From: Prinia subflava
Lineage: Eukaryota > Chordata > Aves > Passeriformes > Cisticolidae
Assembly (NCBI RefSeq): GCF_021018805.1
Contig: NC_086258.1
Coordinates: 12,662,600-12,726,599 of the forward strand
DNA: 64,000 bases
Direction: 5' to 3'
Shown here: piece by piece, positions 21,453 to 33,765 of the stretch
Layout: the number at the start of each line of letters is the position of its first letter
Numbering within the stretch: position 1 is the stretch's first letter
The notes under the pieces: generated by a model
Told to the model about the DNA's origin: nothing
The model's database searches: none
The model's input: the letters and a program-made list of their open reading frames with translations, nothing else
Position numbers and translations under genes: made by a program

Positions 21453-22514
21453 CTCCCCTGGCTCAGCCATTCCCCCAGGCAGAGGGGAAATCACCTATTC
21501 CTTCCCCCAAAGGAATGGGGCAGAAATTCTCCTGGGTTGTTCCCAGCCCTGCACCGTTAGCTGAGGGCTGGGGGAACACTCTCCGTGCTGGAATTTGCAC
21601 TTCCACCTTTTTCTGGAGAATCCCAGTGCCCACCCCATTTCCTTCTGACCCCAGCCCCTCTTTCACTCCATCTGTGCCGGCTCTGGGCTCCCCAGGAGAG
21701 CAGGGAATTGTCCTGGCAGCCCCTGGGAGGTGTTTGGCACCCCTGGCAGTGCCAGCATCCCTCGCCCGGGGATCCCGAGCTCCTCCCCGGCGCAGGAGGG
21801 GAGGAAGGATGTGTTTTATCAGAGTCAGTCCCTGCTGTTTGAGTTCCTGCTCCGGGGCTCGATATCATCTCAAAACCAACACGGGAGGTAAACAATGACT
21901 CTGCTTTGCTCCGAGCCCTTTCTCCTTCTCTTATTTAACTTTTCAATTTGCTCCAAGTGCGGCTGGAGCTGGGAGTCCCAGCAGATGTGAGGATGTGCTT
22001 GGGGCAGCCTCTGGGCCCTTCCTGGAATCCTGCAGGAGCCGAAAAGGGCAGGGAACGTTTTTCTAAGTCAGCCGAAAGGAGCCCTCCTTCAATAATAACC
22101 CAAGGTGTGAAAAACCCCTCTGGTATTTATGAGCAGATGTGATTCAGGACTAATAAAGACCTGAGGAGCTGTCAGGAGGTCACGGGGATCAGTGAATCAT
22201 CTGCCAGATTTATCAGGCCGGGTTCACACCGAGCTGCAGGCACTGAGGACACCGGAGGAGCCCCAGGTGTCCCCAGGAGGAGCAGGGACCTGCCTGCCAC
22301 CGAGGGACTTCACCGGGAAGGAAACCTGAGCTGCCAGGAGCCGGGGCTGCAGCTCGCAGGAGGAAATTGATGTTTCTGTTGAGCCGTGCAGAGAAAACAA
22401 ATCTCACCCCCAGGAGCTGCCTTCAAAGGGAAGAAAACTTCCTGCCCTGGGAGCTGCCAAGGCCCGGCGCTAACGTGGCACCCAGGGCGCTGGGGAGGGC
22501 GCCAGGACATGCCT
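21453..22514. other. intergenic DNA with SOX/FOX motif
   Basis: GTAAACA (FOX) at 21888-21894 overlaps AACAATG (SOX) at 21891-21897 within balanced unique DNA (21835-21960). The rest is GC-rich. No gene is seen. Confidence 0.35.
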
Positions 22515-22740
22515 TGGGTGGGGAGGGACCTCAGAGCTCAGCCAGTCCCACTGTCCAGGCTGCTCCAAGCCCGTTCCAGCCTGGCCTCGGACACATCCAG
22601 GGGCAGCCACAGCTTCTCTGGGAGTTCTGTTCCACAGCCTGGGGGAGAATTCCTTTCCTAGTCCATCTAAATCCTTGTCCTGTGTCACCAGAGCCCCCTG
22701 AGATGCTGTTCCCTGGTCTCCCTTCATTTTGAGGAGCCTC
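22515..22740 (-). mobile_element. CR1 LINE fragment (antisense)
   Basis: The reverse complement order of the CR1 3' region is clear: GGGAGGGACCTCAGAGCTCA, then GCTGCTCCAAGCCC, then CCAGCCTGGCCTCGGACACA, TCCAGGGGCAGCCACAGCTT, CTCTGGGAGTTCTGTTCCAC, then TTCCTTTCCTAGTCCATCTA and the downstream GAGGAGCCTCTTTTG-like end. Confidence 0.85.
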
Positions 22741-24061
22741 TTTTGCTTTCACCAAACCCTTCCCTGCTGCTTCTCCTTTTCCCATGGTTTTTCTCCTCTG
22801 CTCTCTCCCCTCTCCTCTCCCACTCTCCCTTGCTTGAAATCCATGGAAAAAAAAGTGCAGCCTCCCCACGAGAACACCTTGGCAAAGTCACAACCTGTTA
22901 AGTGTCGTAATTAAAATATTTCTCTCATTAACTTGGAAATGATGTTTCTTCCTGAGTTATACCGGAGATTTTTCTTTCCCCCCCTCGCTAATTAAATTGC
23001 CGGTTTCAACAGAGCTGCTTCAGACCCATGGGATCCCAGATGGAGATGGAGCAGAGCAGGAAAATCCTTCTTCAGAGGGGCCTGTTCCAGGCCCTGTCCC
23101 CCTCTGCCACATGGAGCATCCTCCCAAAGCAGCAGGACCCAAATGTCCCCAGCTCCTGGGAATTGTAGGAATTTCTCCAGAGGTTTTGGTGACTTGCTGG
23201 CTGTTTGGACATTTCCCTGCAGGGGTGCAGGGTCCTGACAGGGAGGTTTTCCTAGGATTTGGGTCCTGGAAGTGCAGTTTTGTGCGAGGGAGGTGTTGAA
23301 GGAGTTTTGGCATCAGGAATGGCGTGGGGCTGGTTCTGTCCTGGTGGTTTTCCCTGAGGTTTGTCCTCGCTCAGGGAAGGCTGTGCAGGGTCGGGGATCT
23401 CAGCTGGGATCTGCTTGAGCACCTGCTGGGCTCAGTCCTCAGGATTCCTTGGAATGTTGTCCCAAACTCATCCCACCAGAGCTGGGGGGCTCTGAGAGTG
23501 ACTCCCCTCAAACTCCTCTCCCTGCTGGTCCCTTGGGTGCTGTCAGTCACCTGTTAAAGAAACCTTTAACCCCTCCAGGATCCCTTCCCTGCCCATTCCC
23601 GTGTGCTCCCGGTTCCTCCCAGCCTGGGAGGGTTTGGATTCTGCCTGTCCCACCAGCCCCTTTCCCTGCGTTTCCAGCACTCCTGGTGGGATGGGGGGAG
23701 CAGGACTCACGGGGTGGCCCCGGGGTTTAGCGAGAGCACCCGCGGGGTTAATCCGGAGCCGCTGCCGAGGCCGCCCGAGCCTGTCACAGCCGATTTGGGC
23801 AGCGAGCAGTGAGGGGCTGAGCCCTGGAGGAGTCAGGGCAGCAGCCAGGCCCTGATTTTGGCTCTCCCTGCGCTCCCAGGTTTGGGACGCCCCTGCCTGG
23901 GGACATTTCCCTCTCCGAGCCCCTCGCACACGAGTGGAGTTCATTTCTCTGCTCACATCCTCACTGTTGATGAGGCTTCTGCACTTTCAGGAGGCTTCTG
24001 AAAGTGCAAACCCCCATGGGGAATAGGCTTTAAAAGTCTCCTTTAAAGATCTGATTTTAAA
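22741..24061. other. intergenic DNA, AT-richer island 22880-23030
   Basis: 22880-23030 is unique and AT-rich (GTAATTAAAATATTTCTCTC, GCTAATTAAATTGCCGG) and could be a conserved element. 23031-24061 is GC-rich with no recognised feature. Confidence 0.4.
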
Positions 24062-24205
24062 GGGGCTGTTCAAGCCCAGGTTGGATGAGGCTTGGAGCAA
24101 TCCGGGGTGGTGGAAGGCGTCCCTGCTCACGGCAGGGGGGAATGGGAGGGATTTAAGGATTTAAGGTCCTTTCAGACCTAAACCAGTCTGGGATTTTGTG
24201 GGTTT
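24062..24205 (+). mobile_element. CR1 LINE 3'-end fragment
   Basis: GTTCAAGCCCAGGTTGGATG, AGGCTTGGAGCAATC, GGTGGAAGGCGTCCCTGCTC, then GATTTAAGGTCCTTTCAGAC and CCAGTCTGGGATTTTGTG follow CR1 3'-terminal order in sense orientation. Confidence 0.85.
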
Positions 24206-24599
24206 GGACCTGGTTGGGTGATGGGTGCAGCCAGGCTGAGCTCACGGCTCACTCAGCGGGGCTAAGAAAGGTCTTTCACTGTCCTGCTCCTCTCTGGGAA
24301 TGCCCAAGTCATTCCCTTCAGCTCCAATCTGAGCGTGGTGATGGAATGATGAACTCCATGGATGTCCTCTTGTGCTGGTCTCTGAGGTGGATCTCAGTTT
24401 TGAAACATTCTGGGGCTTCTTTCTCTAAAAATACAACGCTGTGCCCTGGAATGCAGAGACTCCTGAATTCTCCAGGTCTCCAGAATCCCTGGGCTCATCC
24501 CTTTTCCTCTCCCTGTCCCTGTTTTCCCTGTGCAGAGCTGGAATTTTGCCTCCTTTCTGCCAGCACATTGCAAAGGGTGTTTGATGTCACTTCTCCCAT
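24206..24599. other. intergenic DNA, nothing recognised
   Basis: This is unique DNA of moderate GC. No coding exon or repeat family is recognised. Confidence 0.5.
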
Positions 24600-24969
24600 T
24601 GGGAAAGGGATGAATCCGGGAGAGGAGGGAATCTGGGAAAGGAATGAATCTGGGAAGGGAGTGAGTTTGGGAAAGGAGTGAACCAGGAAAAGGAGATAAT
24701 CTGGGAAAGGAATGAATTTAGGAAAGGAGCATGCCTGGGAGAGGAGGGAATTTGGGAAAGGAGTAAATCTGGGAAAGGAGAATCTGGGAAAGGAGCGAGT
24801 TTGGGAAAGGAGTGAATCAGGAAAATTAGGGAATCTGGGAAAGGAATAAATCTGGGAGGGAATAAATCTGGAAAGGAGTGAATGTGGGAAAGGAAGGAAT
24901 GTGGGAAAGGAGAGAACATAGGAAAGGATGGAATCTGTGCAAGGAATAAATCTGGGAAAGGAGTGAATA
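24600..24969. repeat. 18-bp purine-rich minisatellite, about 20 copies
   Basis: The consensus is GGGAAAGGAGTGAATCTG. The plus strand is about four-fifths purine. The 265-codon open frame through it on the minus strand (Pro-Phe-Pro-Asp-Ser rich) is a repeat translation. Confidence 0.9.
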
Positions 24970-26837
24970 AAACCCCCCTGAGCCTTTGCGTTGCCGTTGT
25001 CTGGGACACTTGGAACACGGATTTTTCCAAGGAGCTGCTTGGCAGCGCCCAGAGCCACGGCAGCGAGGGAACAGCGTGTCCAGTCTTGTCCCTGCCGGTG
25101 TTTGCTCCCTGCTGCAGCCCTGGCAGGGAGCAGCGTGCCCAGGGCCACCGGGCACCGCGCGCTGCTGGCCCGGGCACGCAGGGGCGGCGCGGGGCTTGCC
25201 GGGCCTCGCCATTCCTGGCGGGATTCCCGCCTCTCCAGGGACAGGTGCTGCTCAAATCCCATTTTTCCCCGTGCAGCGAGGCCGGCCATCAAATCAGGGT
25301 TTGCCCACCAGCACTGGGCTGGCGTGGCGGTGCCAGCTCAGCCGAGGGGATTTGTTTGGAGCCTTTTGGAGATGTTTTTGCGCCCAGGGTTTCATCACAG
25401 ACCCTGCTGTCAGTCACCCGTGGGTGAATGACTCTCCAGAGCCCAGCCCTAGATTGGAGGAAACGATAAGCAGCTCTTCTTGTCCTAAAACCCTGCTTTT
25501 CCCACTCTCTTTATTTAATAGAACACCGGGTAAATAATTGTTGGCCTCCCGTGGCGCGGGGTGGGCGTGGAGGGGCAGAGAGTGGCCGGGGAATGGTTCC
25601 AGTTCTGCGTTTGGTGCGAGGCCAGAGGTTTCCACGGGCAGCCAGGACTGCCCCTGCCGCATTCCTCCAGCTGGAGGCTGCTGGAGGGGTTCCCAAAGGT
25701 GAAAATTCCCCTGAGCTGCTCGCGGAGCTCTGCCCTGCCTGGAGAGGGGGTGGGACGGGAATTGCTGTCCTGGTGATGGACAGACCCCACCGAGGCTCCA
25801 TCCCTCAGGACACGCAGCTGGGAATGGCTCTGATTTGCAGCAGGAATTGTTGGCCAGGGTGAATTTCCTGCGGCAGCAGGGCCCGGCCGTGCTCCACAGC
25901 CTGGGAGCAGCTCCTCTGCTCCTGGCTGGACACGGAGCCTTTAACTGGGCAAATCTGGGGCTTCAGCCCCAAATTCCAGAGCTGGCAGAGGCCTGGAGGA
26001 TGGGCTCAGGGCAGAGGCAGCAGGGGCAGGGGAGGTGATGCCCCTGCCCTTCCCGAGGAGGTTTGGGGTGCACGGACACTCCCAGAGACCCCCAGCAGCC
26101 AAATTCCCAGCAGGAGGGGAAGTGTGGGGGTTTCATTTGGGTTTAAAGTGCCGTGAAGAGGGACGGAGTAAATCCTCCATCCCTCGGAGCCTTTAGTGGG
26201 AGGAGGCAGCTCCCCAAAATCCCTGCAGTCACTGCCTGTGGAGCTGATCCCAACCCTCCTGGCCACGGGAATTCCTGGAAAAGCAGCTCCCAGGGAGGCT
26301 GGGGTCCATGCTGGGGGCAAATCCTCCCATTCTGGCTCTCCAGGAACAGGCTGGCCCCAGCTCACAGCTCCTTTCCCCACCCCCGTGCTCACACCGCTGT
26401 CACTTTTCTCCCCCGCTCCTTTCCAAGTGTTTTCTCCGACAGTTCCTTGTCATAATTGGTTTTTTTTCCCTCCCTCGCCTCCCTGGCTGTCGTTACCTGT
26501 CCCAGCCCTCAGGCAGCGGGCTCGGAAATGCATTCGCTGGGGTTTGCCCTGGCCTGTCCCACCCAGAGCACGGTGTGTGCATCTCTCTGGCATCCAGGGA
26601 TGGCTGCGGCTTCTCGGGGCTTCCTCCTGCTTCCCCGGGCTCCTTTTCCCACATCCTCCTCCTCAAGTGGCAGAGGAATGAGCGGGGATGATGTTCCCGT
26701 GCCCCCGTGGGGTCTCCTTGGGTGCCCACCCTGAAAACCTCTCCTGGGGTCTCTGCCTGCAGGGCTGGCAGGGCGGGATCGGTGTCACGCTGGGTGTTTG
26801 TTGTTATTTAGAAAATAGAAAATGAGCCTGGAACCAC
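24970..26837. other. GC-rich intergenic DNA, nothing recognised
   Basis: 25100-25250 is CpG-rich. Open frames occur on several strands together, which argues against coding. No repeats of note. Confidence 0.5.
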
Positions 26838-27037
26838 CCCAGGGCAGGTTGGGGTTGGACACCAGCAGGGATTTCTCCATGGAGAGGATTTTCAAGCGTT
26901 GGCAGGGAGGTTTGGGGTCCCCATCCCCGGAGGTGTCCAAGGATTTGTCACTTGGCTCTGGACTGGGGACAAATGGGGAGAGCCCAGAGGCTGGAATCGA
27001 TGACCTTGGAAGCCTTTCCCAGCACATTCCGTGCTCA
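26838..27037 (+). mobile_element. CR1 LINE fragment
   Basis: GGGGTTGGACACCAGCAGGG, GATTTTCAAGCGTTGGCAGG, GAGGTTTGGGGTCCCCATCC, CGGAGGTGTCCAAGGATTTG, then GAATCGATGACCTTGGAAGC and CTTTCCCAGCACATTCCGTG match the CR1 3' segment ('gacattggaa...gggaggtggtggagtcaccatccctggaggtgttt...gatgatcttggaagtcttttccaacc') in order. It is one of the longer copies here. Confidence 0.85.
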
Positions 27038-28477
27038 AATGGAGAATTCCCACCTTTTCCCTGGGAATATTCAGCTCCCAGGGCACACAGATTCGTTCCC
27101 AGTGCCTCGGATTTTTCCATCTCCACCTAATAACATCTTTGGCTGGGTGTAATTAACTGGGGAGTGATAGGTTTGTAATTACCCAGGAGAAGGATCGGGC
27201 TTATCTTTATCTCGGGAACTTTATTAACCAGGAGGTTCGGGACCATTCTGGGATGTGTTGAAATGTCTGATGCAGTCCTGGAGCCCTGCAGGGCCCCTGG
27301 GTGTCCCCAGGAGCGGATGGGCCCAGGGACAAATCCACTCCTCTCATCCTTCCTCAGAATTCTTGGATTTTCCCGTTTTTTTTGTGTTTTTAGGAGGCAT
27401 TGGAGGGGTGGGGAGGAGGAAATCTGTGCTCGACCCGTGGTGGCGGTGTCGTGTAAAAAAGAGTCTCCCAAACCTCCTTCAGGTTTAGGTTTTGGTTTCT
27501 TGTCTTGGAAAGAAACTAAAAACCTCTTTTTTAAATTTGTCTCCAAGGTGGGAAACAACTGCTCAGCCCTGGAAATTGATAATTGATGAACTGATTGAAT
27601 TGCTCAGAGGGAGACGACTCCGAGCCCTTCTCAGATGCTTTGAGACAAATAAAACCCTGCAAGGTGTCCCTGGGGGTGGCAGCCCGGGCCAAGGCAGAGG
27701 TTGGGGTTATTTGGGGGGCTCTGCCCTCGTTTTTCTCTCTGCATCCCAGGAGCAGCAGCGTTTCCCCTTGGATTCACGGCAAATTGAGCTGGGGCACACC
27801 CTGGAAAAGAGAATTATTGGATTTTCCTCTCGGGGATTTGCTTGAGGCGGATCTTGGGGATTGTTTAGGATTGTCCTGATGGTTTGAACTCGGAAATCTT
27901 CCACGTTGGGGTGTTGTGTCTGAGCCCAGGGCCTTTTGGGGACTTGTGCTGCTCCCTGGGCAGGTTGGGTGCAGGATAAATTGAGAATTCAAGCTGGGAT
28001 CCAGCTGGAAATGAGGTGAGGATTTCCCTCCAGGCCCCACCGGTGTCACCCATAGGTGACTTCAGGTGTCCTGTGAACACCTGGGCATCCTGAACCTTGG
28101 AACAGCGAGGTGGTGCCCAGGTTAATAAATGCAAAAGTAATTGATGAACGAGGAAAAAAAAAAGGCAGGCTGGTTAAATAATTTATCTGGTAATTAATTA
28201 TTTTTGCCCCGTCGTTTGGGGCGTTAAGGGAGGAAGAATGGGTCATTGATTAGGGCACTGCTCGGGAAAAGGAGCCTGGCTTGGAGAGATCTGGGAAAGT
28301 CATTTCATCTCTTCGTGGTGTTCTGAGGTTAATTATAATAAATTCTAATGATGTCATTAGAATAAATTCAGTAACTGGAGTGTCTCGTGGGGAAGAAAAT
28401 GCCTTGTTATAGTCCAAGCTGGATATTGATCATGTGAGGAGTCAATGTAGAGCAGGAATAACGCTAAATACAGGGAA
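27038..28477. other. intergenic DNA, AT-rich right half
   Basis: 28125-28420 is AT-rich and unique (GTTAATAAATGCAAAAGTAA, CTGGTAATTAATTATTTTTG, ATTCTAATGATGTCATTAGA), containing the palindrome-like AATGATGTCATTA. It is a candidate conserved element. No gene is seen. Confidence 0.4.
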
Positions 28478-28525
28478 ATCATGGAATTGGAGAATGTCCT
28501 GCACTGAAGGGACACAAAACCTTAC
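28478..28525 (-). mobile_element. possible CR1 end fragment (antisense)
   Basis: AATCATGGAATTGGAGAATG then TCCTGCACTGAAGGGACAC is reminiscent of the reversed CR1 terminus (AATCATAGAATATCCTGAGT, GGAAGGGACCCA). It is short and weak. Confidence 0.35.
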
Positions 28526-28978
28526 TGGAAATGGTGTTCATGACACTTCCAGTTTGAATTAAACGATTTGTGATGCTGCTGTGCGGGTGGAGAGGGCCAG
28601 GCTGGGAACACAAACCCTCCTGGGCTACCCCAAAAAATCCCAGTGAGCACTAACAGCTCGAATTTGTAAACACTCACAAGCTGAACACGTTTTTGAACAC
28701 ACGTTTTTATCAGAATTATTGCCCTGAGGGATGGGATCTTTGTCTTTCCCATTTTTTGATGCCTCCCAATCCAGCCTGGGACCATCTCTGTGTTGGTTGG
28801 GGTTGGTGCGGCTGAGGGATGCTGACCTTGAAGGAATTTAAGGAGGTGCAAAGGACAGGATGAACTCCCTGCCTGAGGGAAAACCGCGTGGAAAGGAGAT
28901 TTCCCTGCTGAAACCACAGGGCTCCACAATGACCCGGAGTCCGTGGCCACAAAAGCGCCCTGGAGGGTGCCAGAGCTT
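28526..28978. other. intergenic DNA, nothing recognised
   Basis: This is unique sequence of moderate GC, and no feature is supported. Confidence 0.5.
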
Positions 28979-29062
28979 CCCAAATCCCGGGGCTTTGCAC
29001 CCTCCCAAATCCCGGGGCTTTGCACCCTCCCAAATCCCAGAGCTTTGCACCCTCCCAAATCC
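28979..29062. repeat. 25-bp tandem repeat, about 3 copies
   Basis: CCCAAATCCCGGGGCTTTGC followed by ACCCT recurs three times and is cut short in the fourth. It lies in an otherwise unique stretch. Confidence 0.9.
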
Positions 29063-29926
29063 GGGATGCTCAGGGCACCGAGGGCTTGTGGCTCTGCCGG
29101 AATTCTGAATTTCAGAGAAAACGAAGCCTTGCAGGACGAAATTCCAGCAGAAGCCATTTTTGGTTATTTTTCCTCTTTGTGGGGCGAACTGTTCCCCTTC
29201 TGCCCCCTCGGATTTGACCCCGGCCGGTCCCTCTGGGTGAGTCCCCGCTGCCACCTCCGCCCCTGGCTGTCCCCTGCCTGCTCCCGGCGCTGGCACTTCC
29301 CAGCCTACGTGCTGAGCCGGGGAGTTAAAAAGGTAAAACGTGAAACCCGATCCCGCGGTGACCTGTCTAATCCTGCTCCCCGGCACAGCCGGAGCTGAAA
29401 TTCTCGTCCTGCCAAACAATGACTGAGGAGACGACAGGAGGAAGATGAGAATCTGCAGGGATTTATTTATTTTTATTTTTTTTCCCCCCACCTCCACTCC
29501 ATCTCCTGTCTTTTTCGGGGCTGAACGCTGCCAGCTGGGAGGAGAGGAGGAGTTTGGGGTTGGATCCTTCTTGGTGGGAGAGATGTGGAGAGTTTTAGGC
29601 AGCCCAGCCCAAATCTGCTGTCCTGGAGGTGAAGGGCTCCAGTATGAGCAGTGAAACTTCCAGAAGTCTGCTGGGTCCTGTGGGATTAAACCCAGGGAGC
29701 TCCCAACAACCCCCAAATATTTTTGGAAAGGAGTTTTTGGTGTTTTGGGCTGTGCTGGGAGAGGCTGAGCTCTGCAGGCTCCTCTGGGGGAGCAGCCCTG
29801 ACCCTGCCCGGGTCACCCCTGGAGTTCCCAGGCTGCTGCTGCCTTTCCACAATTCCGGGGCTGCTCCTTCCTCCCCCTGGATCCTGTGCTGGGAATTTGG
29901 GATTGTCTGTGCAGGCTGGGAGCTGG
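29063..29926. other. intergenic DNA
   Basis: A SOX-type AACAATG is at 29415-29421, within AAACAATGACT. A T-rich stretch lies at 29460-29488. No gene is seen. Confidence 0.45.
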
Positions 29927-30000
29927 ACAATGGGATGGTTTGGGTTCGAAGGGACCTCAAAGATGATCCCTGTGAGTCCCTCCCACCTCAGGGCATTCCC
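29927..30000 (-). mobile_element. CR1 LINE end fragment (antisense)
   Basis: AATGGGATGGTTTGGGTTCG then AAGGGACCTCAAAGATGATC then GAGTCCCTCCCACC follow the reversed CR1 terminus ('gaatggtttgggttggaagggaccttaaagatcatc'). Confidence 0.75.
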
Positions 30001-30654
30001 AAGTGTCCGTGTCCATATCCAGGGCTGTGGGATTTTCCTGTTGTTCCCTGTGCTGTGTCCGTATCCACGTGCAAAATCCTTCATGGACATTTCTGGGCAC
30101 CCTAGGAGATTTTTTTTCTCTAGGTTGGCGTTGAGGGAAAACTTCCCTGTCCCAAGCCTTGACACAGGTCCCAGCAAACCCACCCAAATGGGATCTTTTG
30201 GAAAAGCGAAGGTAATTTGGGACTGCAGCCTCCTCAGTGGGGAACAGCTTTGATTCCAGGGATTCTGCTCCGCTGGAATTCCAGCCCCTTGTGCCAGCTC
30301 TGCATTAGGGGCACAGAGCCGTTCCCACAGCCGGGGTTGTGCTCACTCCTGGACATTTCCCTGCTGCTGGGGCTCTGCTTCTCCCCAGAACCTCCACGGA
30401 GCTGAACCAAACCTGCCCAGCCATTCCCAGCCCTCTCCCTCAAACGGAACCTTTTGCCTGGATCCCGTGATTCCCTTCCTTGTTTTTTTAGGCACAGCAC
30501 CCTCCAGCCCATCTGGGGCTGTCAGTCCTGTGGGTGGCACAGGGTGGTGGAGAGGGGAAAAGTGGAATTAATCCAAGCGCAATTCCACGCTGCTGGCGGG
30601 GGTGACTGGGGGTGTCTGCTGGAGCAGCAGCCCCGGGGCTGAAGGGTGGAGGCT
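30001..30654. other. intergenic DNA, nothing recognised
   Basis: This is unique DNA, and no coding exon, RNA gene or repeat family is recognised. Confidence 0.5.
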
Positions 30655-31140
30655 CTATGGGGTTTGGAGGGTGTTTGGGGCTGGGAAGGTGTTTTGGGGT
30701 TTGGAGCCTGTTTGAGGTTTGGAGCCTGTTTGGGGTTTGGAGCCTGTTTGGGGTTTGGAGGGTGCTTTGTGGTTAGGGGGTTCTTTAGGGTTTGGAGCCT
30801 GTTTGAGGGTTTGGAGCCTGTTTGGGGGTTTGGAGCCTGTTTGGGGTTTGGAGCCTGTTTGGGGGTTTGGAGCCTGTTTGAGGGTTTGGAGCCTGTTTGG
30901 GATTTGGAACCTCTTTGAGGGTTTGGAGGGTGCTTTGGGGTTTGCAGGGTGTTTGGGCTGTGGGGGCTGTTTGAGGTTTGGAGGCTGTTGGGGGCTGGGA
31001 GGGTTTTTTGGGGGCTGTTTGAGGTTTGGAGGTTGTTTGGGGCTGGGAGGGTTTTTTGGGGGCTGTTTGAGGTTTGGAGGCTGTTGGGGACTGGGAGGGT
31101 GTTTTGGGGGCCCTTTGGGGTTTGGAGGCTCTCTGGGGTT
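30655..31140. repeat. 18/19-bp minisatellite, about 25 copies
   Basis: The consensus is TTTGGGGTTTGGAGCCTG with indels. In the right half a longer variant (GGCTGTTTGAGGTTTGGAGG, CTGGGAGGGTTTTTTGGG) dominates. The plus strand is G/T-rich with many G3-G4 runs. The 262-codon minus-strand frame (Pro-Asn-Lys-Gln-Ala) is a repeat translation. Confidence 0.9.
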
Positions 31141-32099
31141 GGGAAGCTCTGTCTGGAGCTCTCCCCATCCCGCATCCAGCAGCGAATTCTCACGGAATTG
31201 GCAGCCGGGGCTCTGTAATGGAAAATGTGCCCCGCCTTGGACGCTCCGGGATTACTCACGGGTGCAAGGCGGTAATTAAGAGCGTTCAACCCGGCTTTAT
31301 TGCCTGTCACTTATCACCCGAGCACCCGAATATCTGAGGGATGCATCACGGGCCGGATGTGCCCGGTTCCCACCTGAGGGGACCGAGGTCACCTCCCTTC
31401 CCAGCGCCGCCGTCCCACGGCTCTTGCCCGCTTTAAATAGAATTCTGCCCCCCAAAAGTTTTATTTTTAACACCGCTGGACCGCCAGGGATGAAACAAAA
31501 CCCTGCAGCGTGATGAGACCTGAAATCTCCGGTGGTTTCATCACGGTTTTGGTGTCTGTGGAAGCTTCCAGCACCTCCTGGTTGCTCCCGTGCTTCCCCC
31601 TGTGCCGGGGCTCCTGCTGCCCTCGCTGCCAGCCCGCAGGGAGGCTCTGCCGGCTCCGGGATTTGCTGATTCAGCTGCCTAAAAGGGAATTCGGAGGAAT
31701 CCGGGGAGCGGGGTTACAGCACCTGGGCTGGAATTTGTAAATCAGCTTCGAGCCGCAGTTCGAATCCTCAGTTTAATCTCTGCCCTTGGATCTCCTCTTG
31801 AAGATGGGGCTCATTTCATCCTTGTTTTGGAGGCTGAGGCACCACATCTCGGGTGGGTTCAAATGCTGAGAGAATTCCAAGAGGTGGGAACTCAATACAA
31901 ACTTAATTATTGAAGAAATGAGGGGAAAAAAATCAAAATTGGGACTTAAAAGGGCACATGGCTCTGGCTTTCATGGTGCATGCCAGGAAAACAGTGATTT
32001 CTGAAGGTCAGGGTTTCTGGGGATGGATTGAATGCAGAAAATCCCAGGGAATGGGTTTGGTTCTGCCTTTTCCCAAGCCTGCAATAATCCAGGGAGAGA
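31141..32099. other. intergenic DNA with possible conserved segment
   Basis: 31240-31560 is balanced, unique and has CpGs (GGTAATTAAGAGCGTTCAAC, CCTGTCACTTATCACCCG, CGCTTTAAATAGAATTCTGC). No gene is seen, and the enhancer reading is only a guess from composition. Confidence 0.35.
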
Positions 32100-32165
32100 A
32101 CTGGACAGGGATGGGGTTGGAATGGGATAAGATTTGATGTCCCTTCCAACCCAAAGCATTCCATG
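32100..32165 (+). mobile_element. CR1 LINE terminus
   Basis: GGGGTTGGAATGGGATAAGA, TTTGATGTCCCTTCCAACCC, AAAGCATTCCATGACTG is the sense-strand CR1 3' end. Confidence 0.8.
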
Positions 32166-32999
32166 ACTGCACTGGGGGAGGGAGATCCCCCTCCCTTTGG
32201 ACAGGGATGCTGAAGGACAGGGAGTTTCTCTTTCCAGGCAGGAATTTCCCCCAGATTTGTTTCCCAGATCAGCCAGAGCCTGGCAGCGCTTTGGTAAAAA
32301 ACCTCAACCAAAGGCAGAGCAGTGCCAGAGGAATTTTGGGAATGGGCTTCCCTGTGAGAGGGTCTGAAGGGCGAGCGGTGATTTACAGCAATGCATTAAA
32401 AAAAGAGGGAAAAATGATTGAATTCCTGTCCCAAGCTGTTCGTGTCCGTCCCGGCCGAGCCTGGAGCAGCCAGGGAGGTTCCTGCCCTGCCGGGAGCGCT
32501 GTGCTGACACCCCAGCCCTGCTTTTATCCCATCCCCGTCCTTCCCCTCCACCGGGGGAGCGAAATTCCAGCGGAGCCCCGGCCGGGCCGGGATTCCAGCA
32601 TTCCCGGATTCCCAGATTCCCATCCCCCTGCCCCCGCTCCCCCCATTCCCGGCCTTTTGTGGAGATTTACAGAGCCGGGTGTGCTGGGAACGGAGTGCAG
32701 ACAGGCCGGGGATGTGCCGCGCATACTAATGCGGGAGGCTGCCCCTGCCCGGGGGCTGCCCACCCTCCCGGGGCGCCCCTCGCAGCAGCCCGCAGGAAAT
32801 TTGGGGATGTTTCTTGGGTGTCAGGTGCCGCTCCCCTCCCCGATTCGGCTTCTCTGTCTTGAGGAGGAAAAAAAACCAACAAACAACCCAAATCCCTTTT
32901 TTGCCGTCACTGAGTGAGGGTTTGTGAGCGGAGTGAGGAAGGTGGGATGGGGGAGAGGGAGGAGAGGGGACCAAAGCGTTGTGGGGAGCAGCTGGGTTT
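32166..32999. other. GC-rich intergenic DNA
   Basis: This is CpG-containing unique sequence with no recognised exon. A purine-rich tract lies at 32935-32970. Confidence 0.5.
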
Positions 33000-33052
33000 A
33001 TATATATATATATTTATTTATTTATTTTAATTTATTTTAATTTATTTTGTTA
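33000..33052. repeat. AT microsatellite (TA)n/(TTTA)n
   Basis: About seven TA units run into TTTATTTATTTATTTTAATT. It is low-complexity DNA. Confidence 0.9.
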
Positions 33053-33665
33053 TTTGACCCTCCTTGGCAGGAGGGCAGAGGAGAGGAAAATTCTTCTCAC
33101 CAAAGCTTTGGGAGGGCAGGAGCCCACTCCTGGCTCTGCCACGGATCCCTCTGGCCTGGCACAGCCAAATCCCTTTGCCTGCAGCCCCTGCAGCACTCAG
33201 AGACCCATTTTGGTCAGTTTTTGGTCCTACTTTGGTGCTGTTTGGCCCTGGCTGGGTTGTGCTGCCCTGCCTGGGAGGTGGCTCTGCTTTGGGCGAGGTG
33301 CAGGGCTGGGAGGTGATTTATGCCCAGGGCAGAGAGGTTCCCAAACATCCCGGGTTTATGGCATCCCCTCTGGCCTGCAGCCCGTTTCCTCCTCGTGTTA
33401 CATCTTGTCTGCTGCCTTCAGAGGAGCTCTGGGGGCAGGGATCGTCGTTCTCTCCTGTCCTGGGCTGCCGAAACAGTGAAACACCCGAGGAGTTTGGAGC
33501 AGGAGCAGAGCAGGATTAGTCCCTGTGCCTGTCCCAGAACCTCCTTGGAGATCTCCAGCCTGGCTGGTGCCGCTGGGATCCCAGTGAAGAGTTCCCACTT
33601 GGATGTGATGAGCTCTTTCTGAGGATAAGGTGTTAATTAACTCATCACTGATGGCCTCTGATTGC
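33053..33665. other. intergenic DNA, nothing recognised
   Basis: This is unique DNA, and no feature is supported. Confidence 0.5.
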
Positions 33666-33765
33666 TGGGGAGGGCTGGATGGGGTCACTGGGGATGGGGA
33701 AGGGCTGGATGGGGTCACTGGAGCTGGGGAAGGGCTGGATGGGGTCACTGGAGCTGGGGAAGGCT
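33666..33765. repeat. 30-bp tandem repeat, about 3.3 copies
   Basis: GGGCTGGATGGGGTCACTGG followed by AGCTGGGGAA is repeated head to tail with a single GGGATG variant in the first copy. Confidence 0.9.
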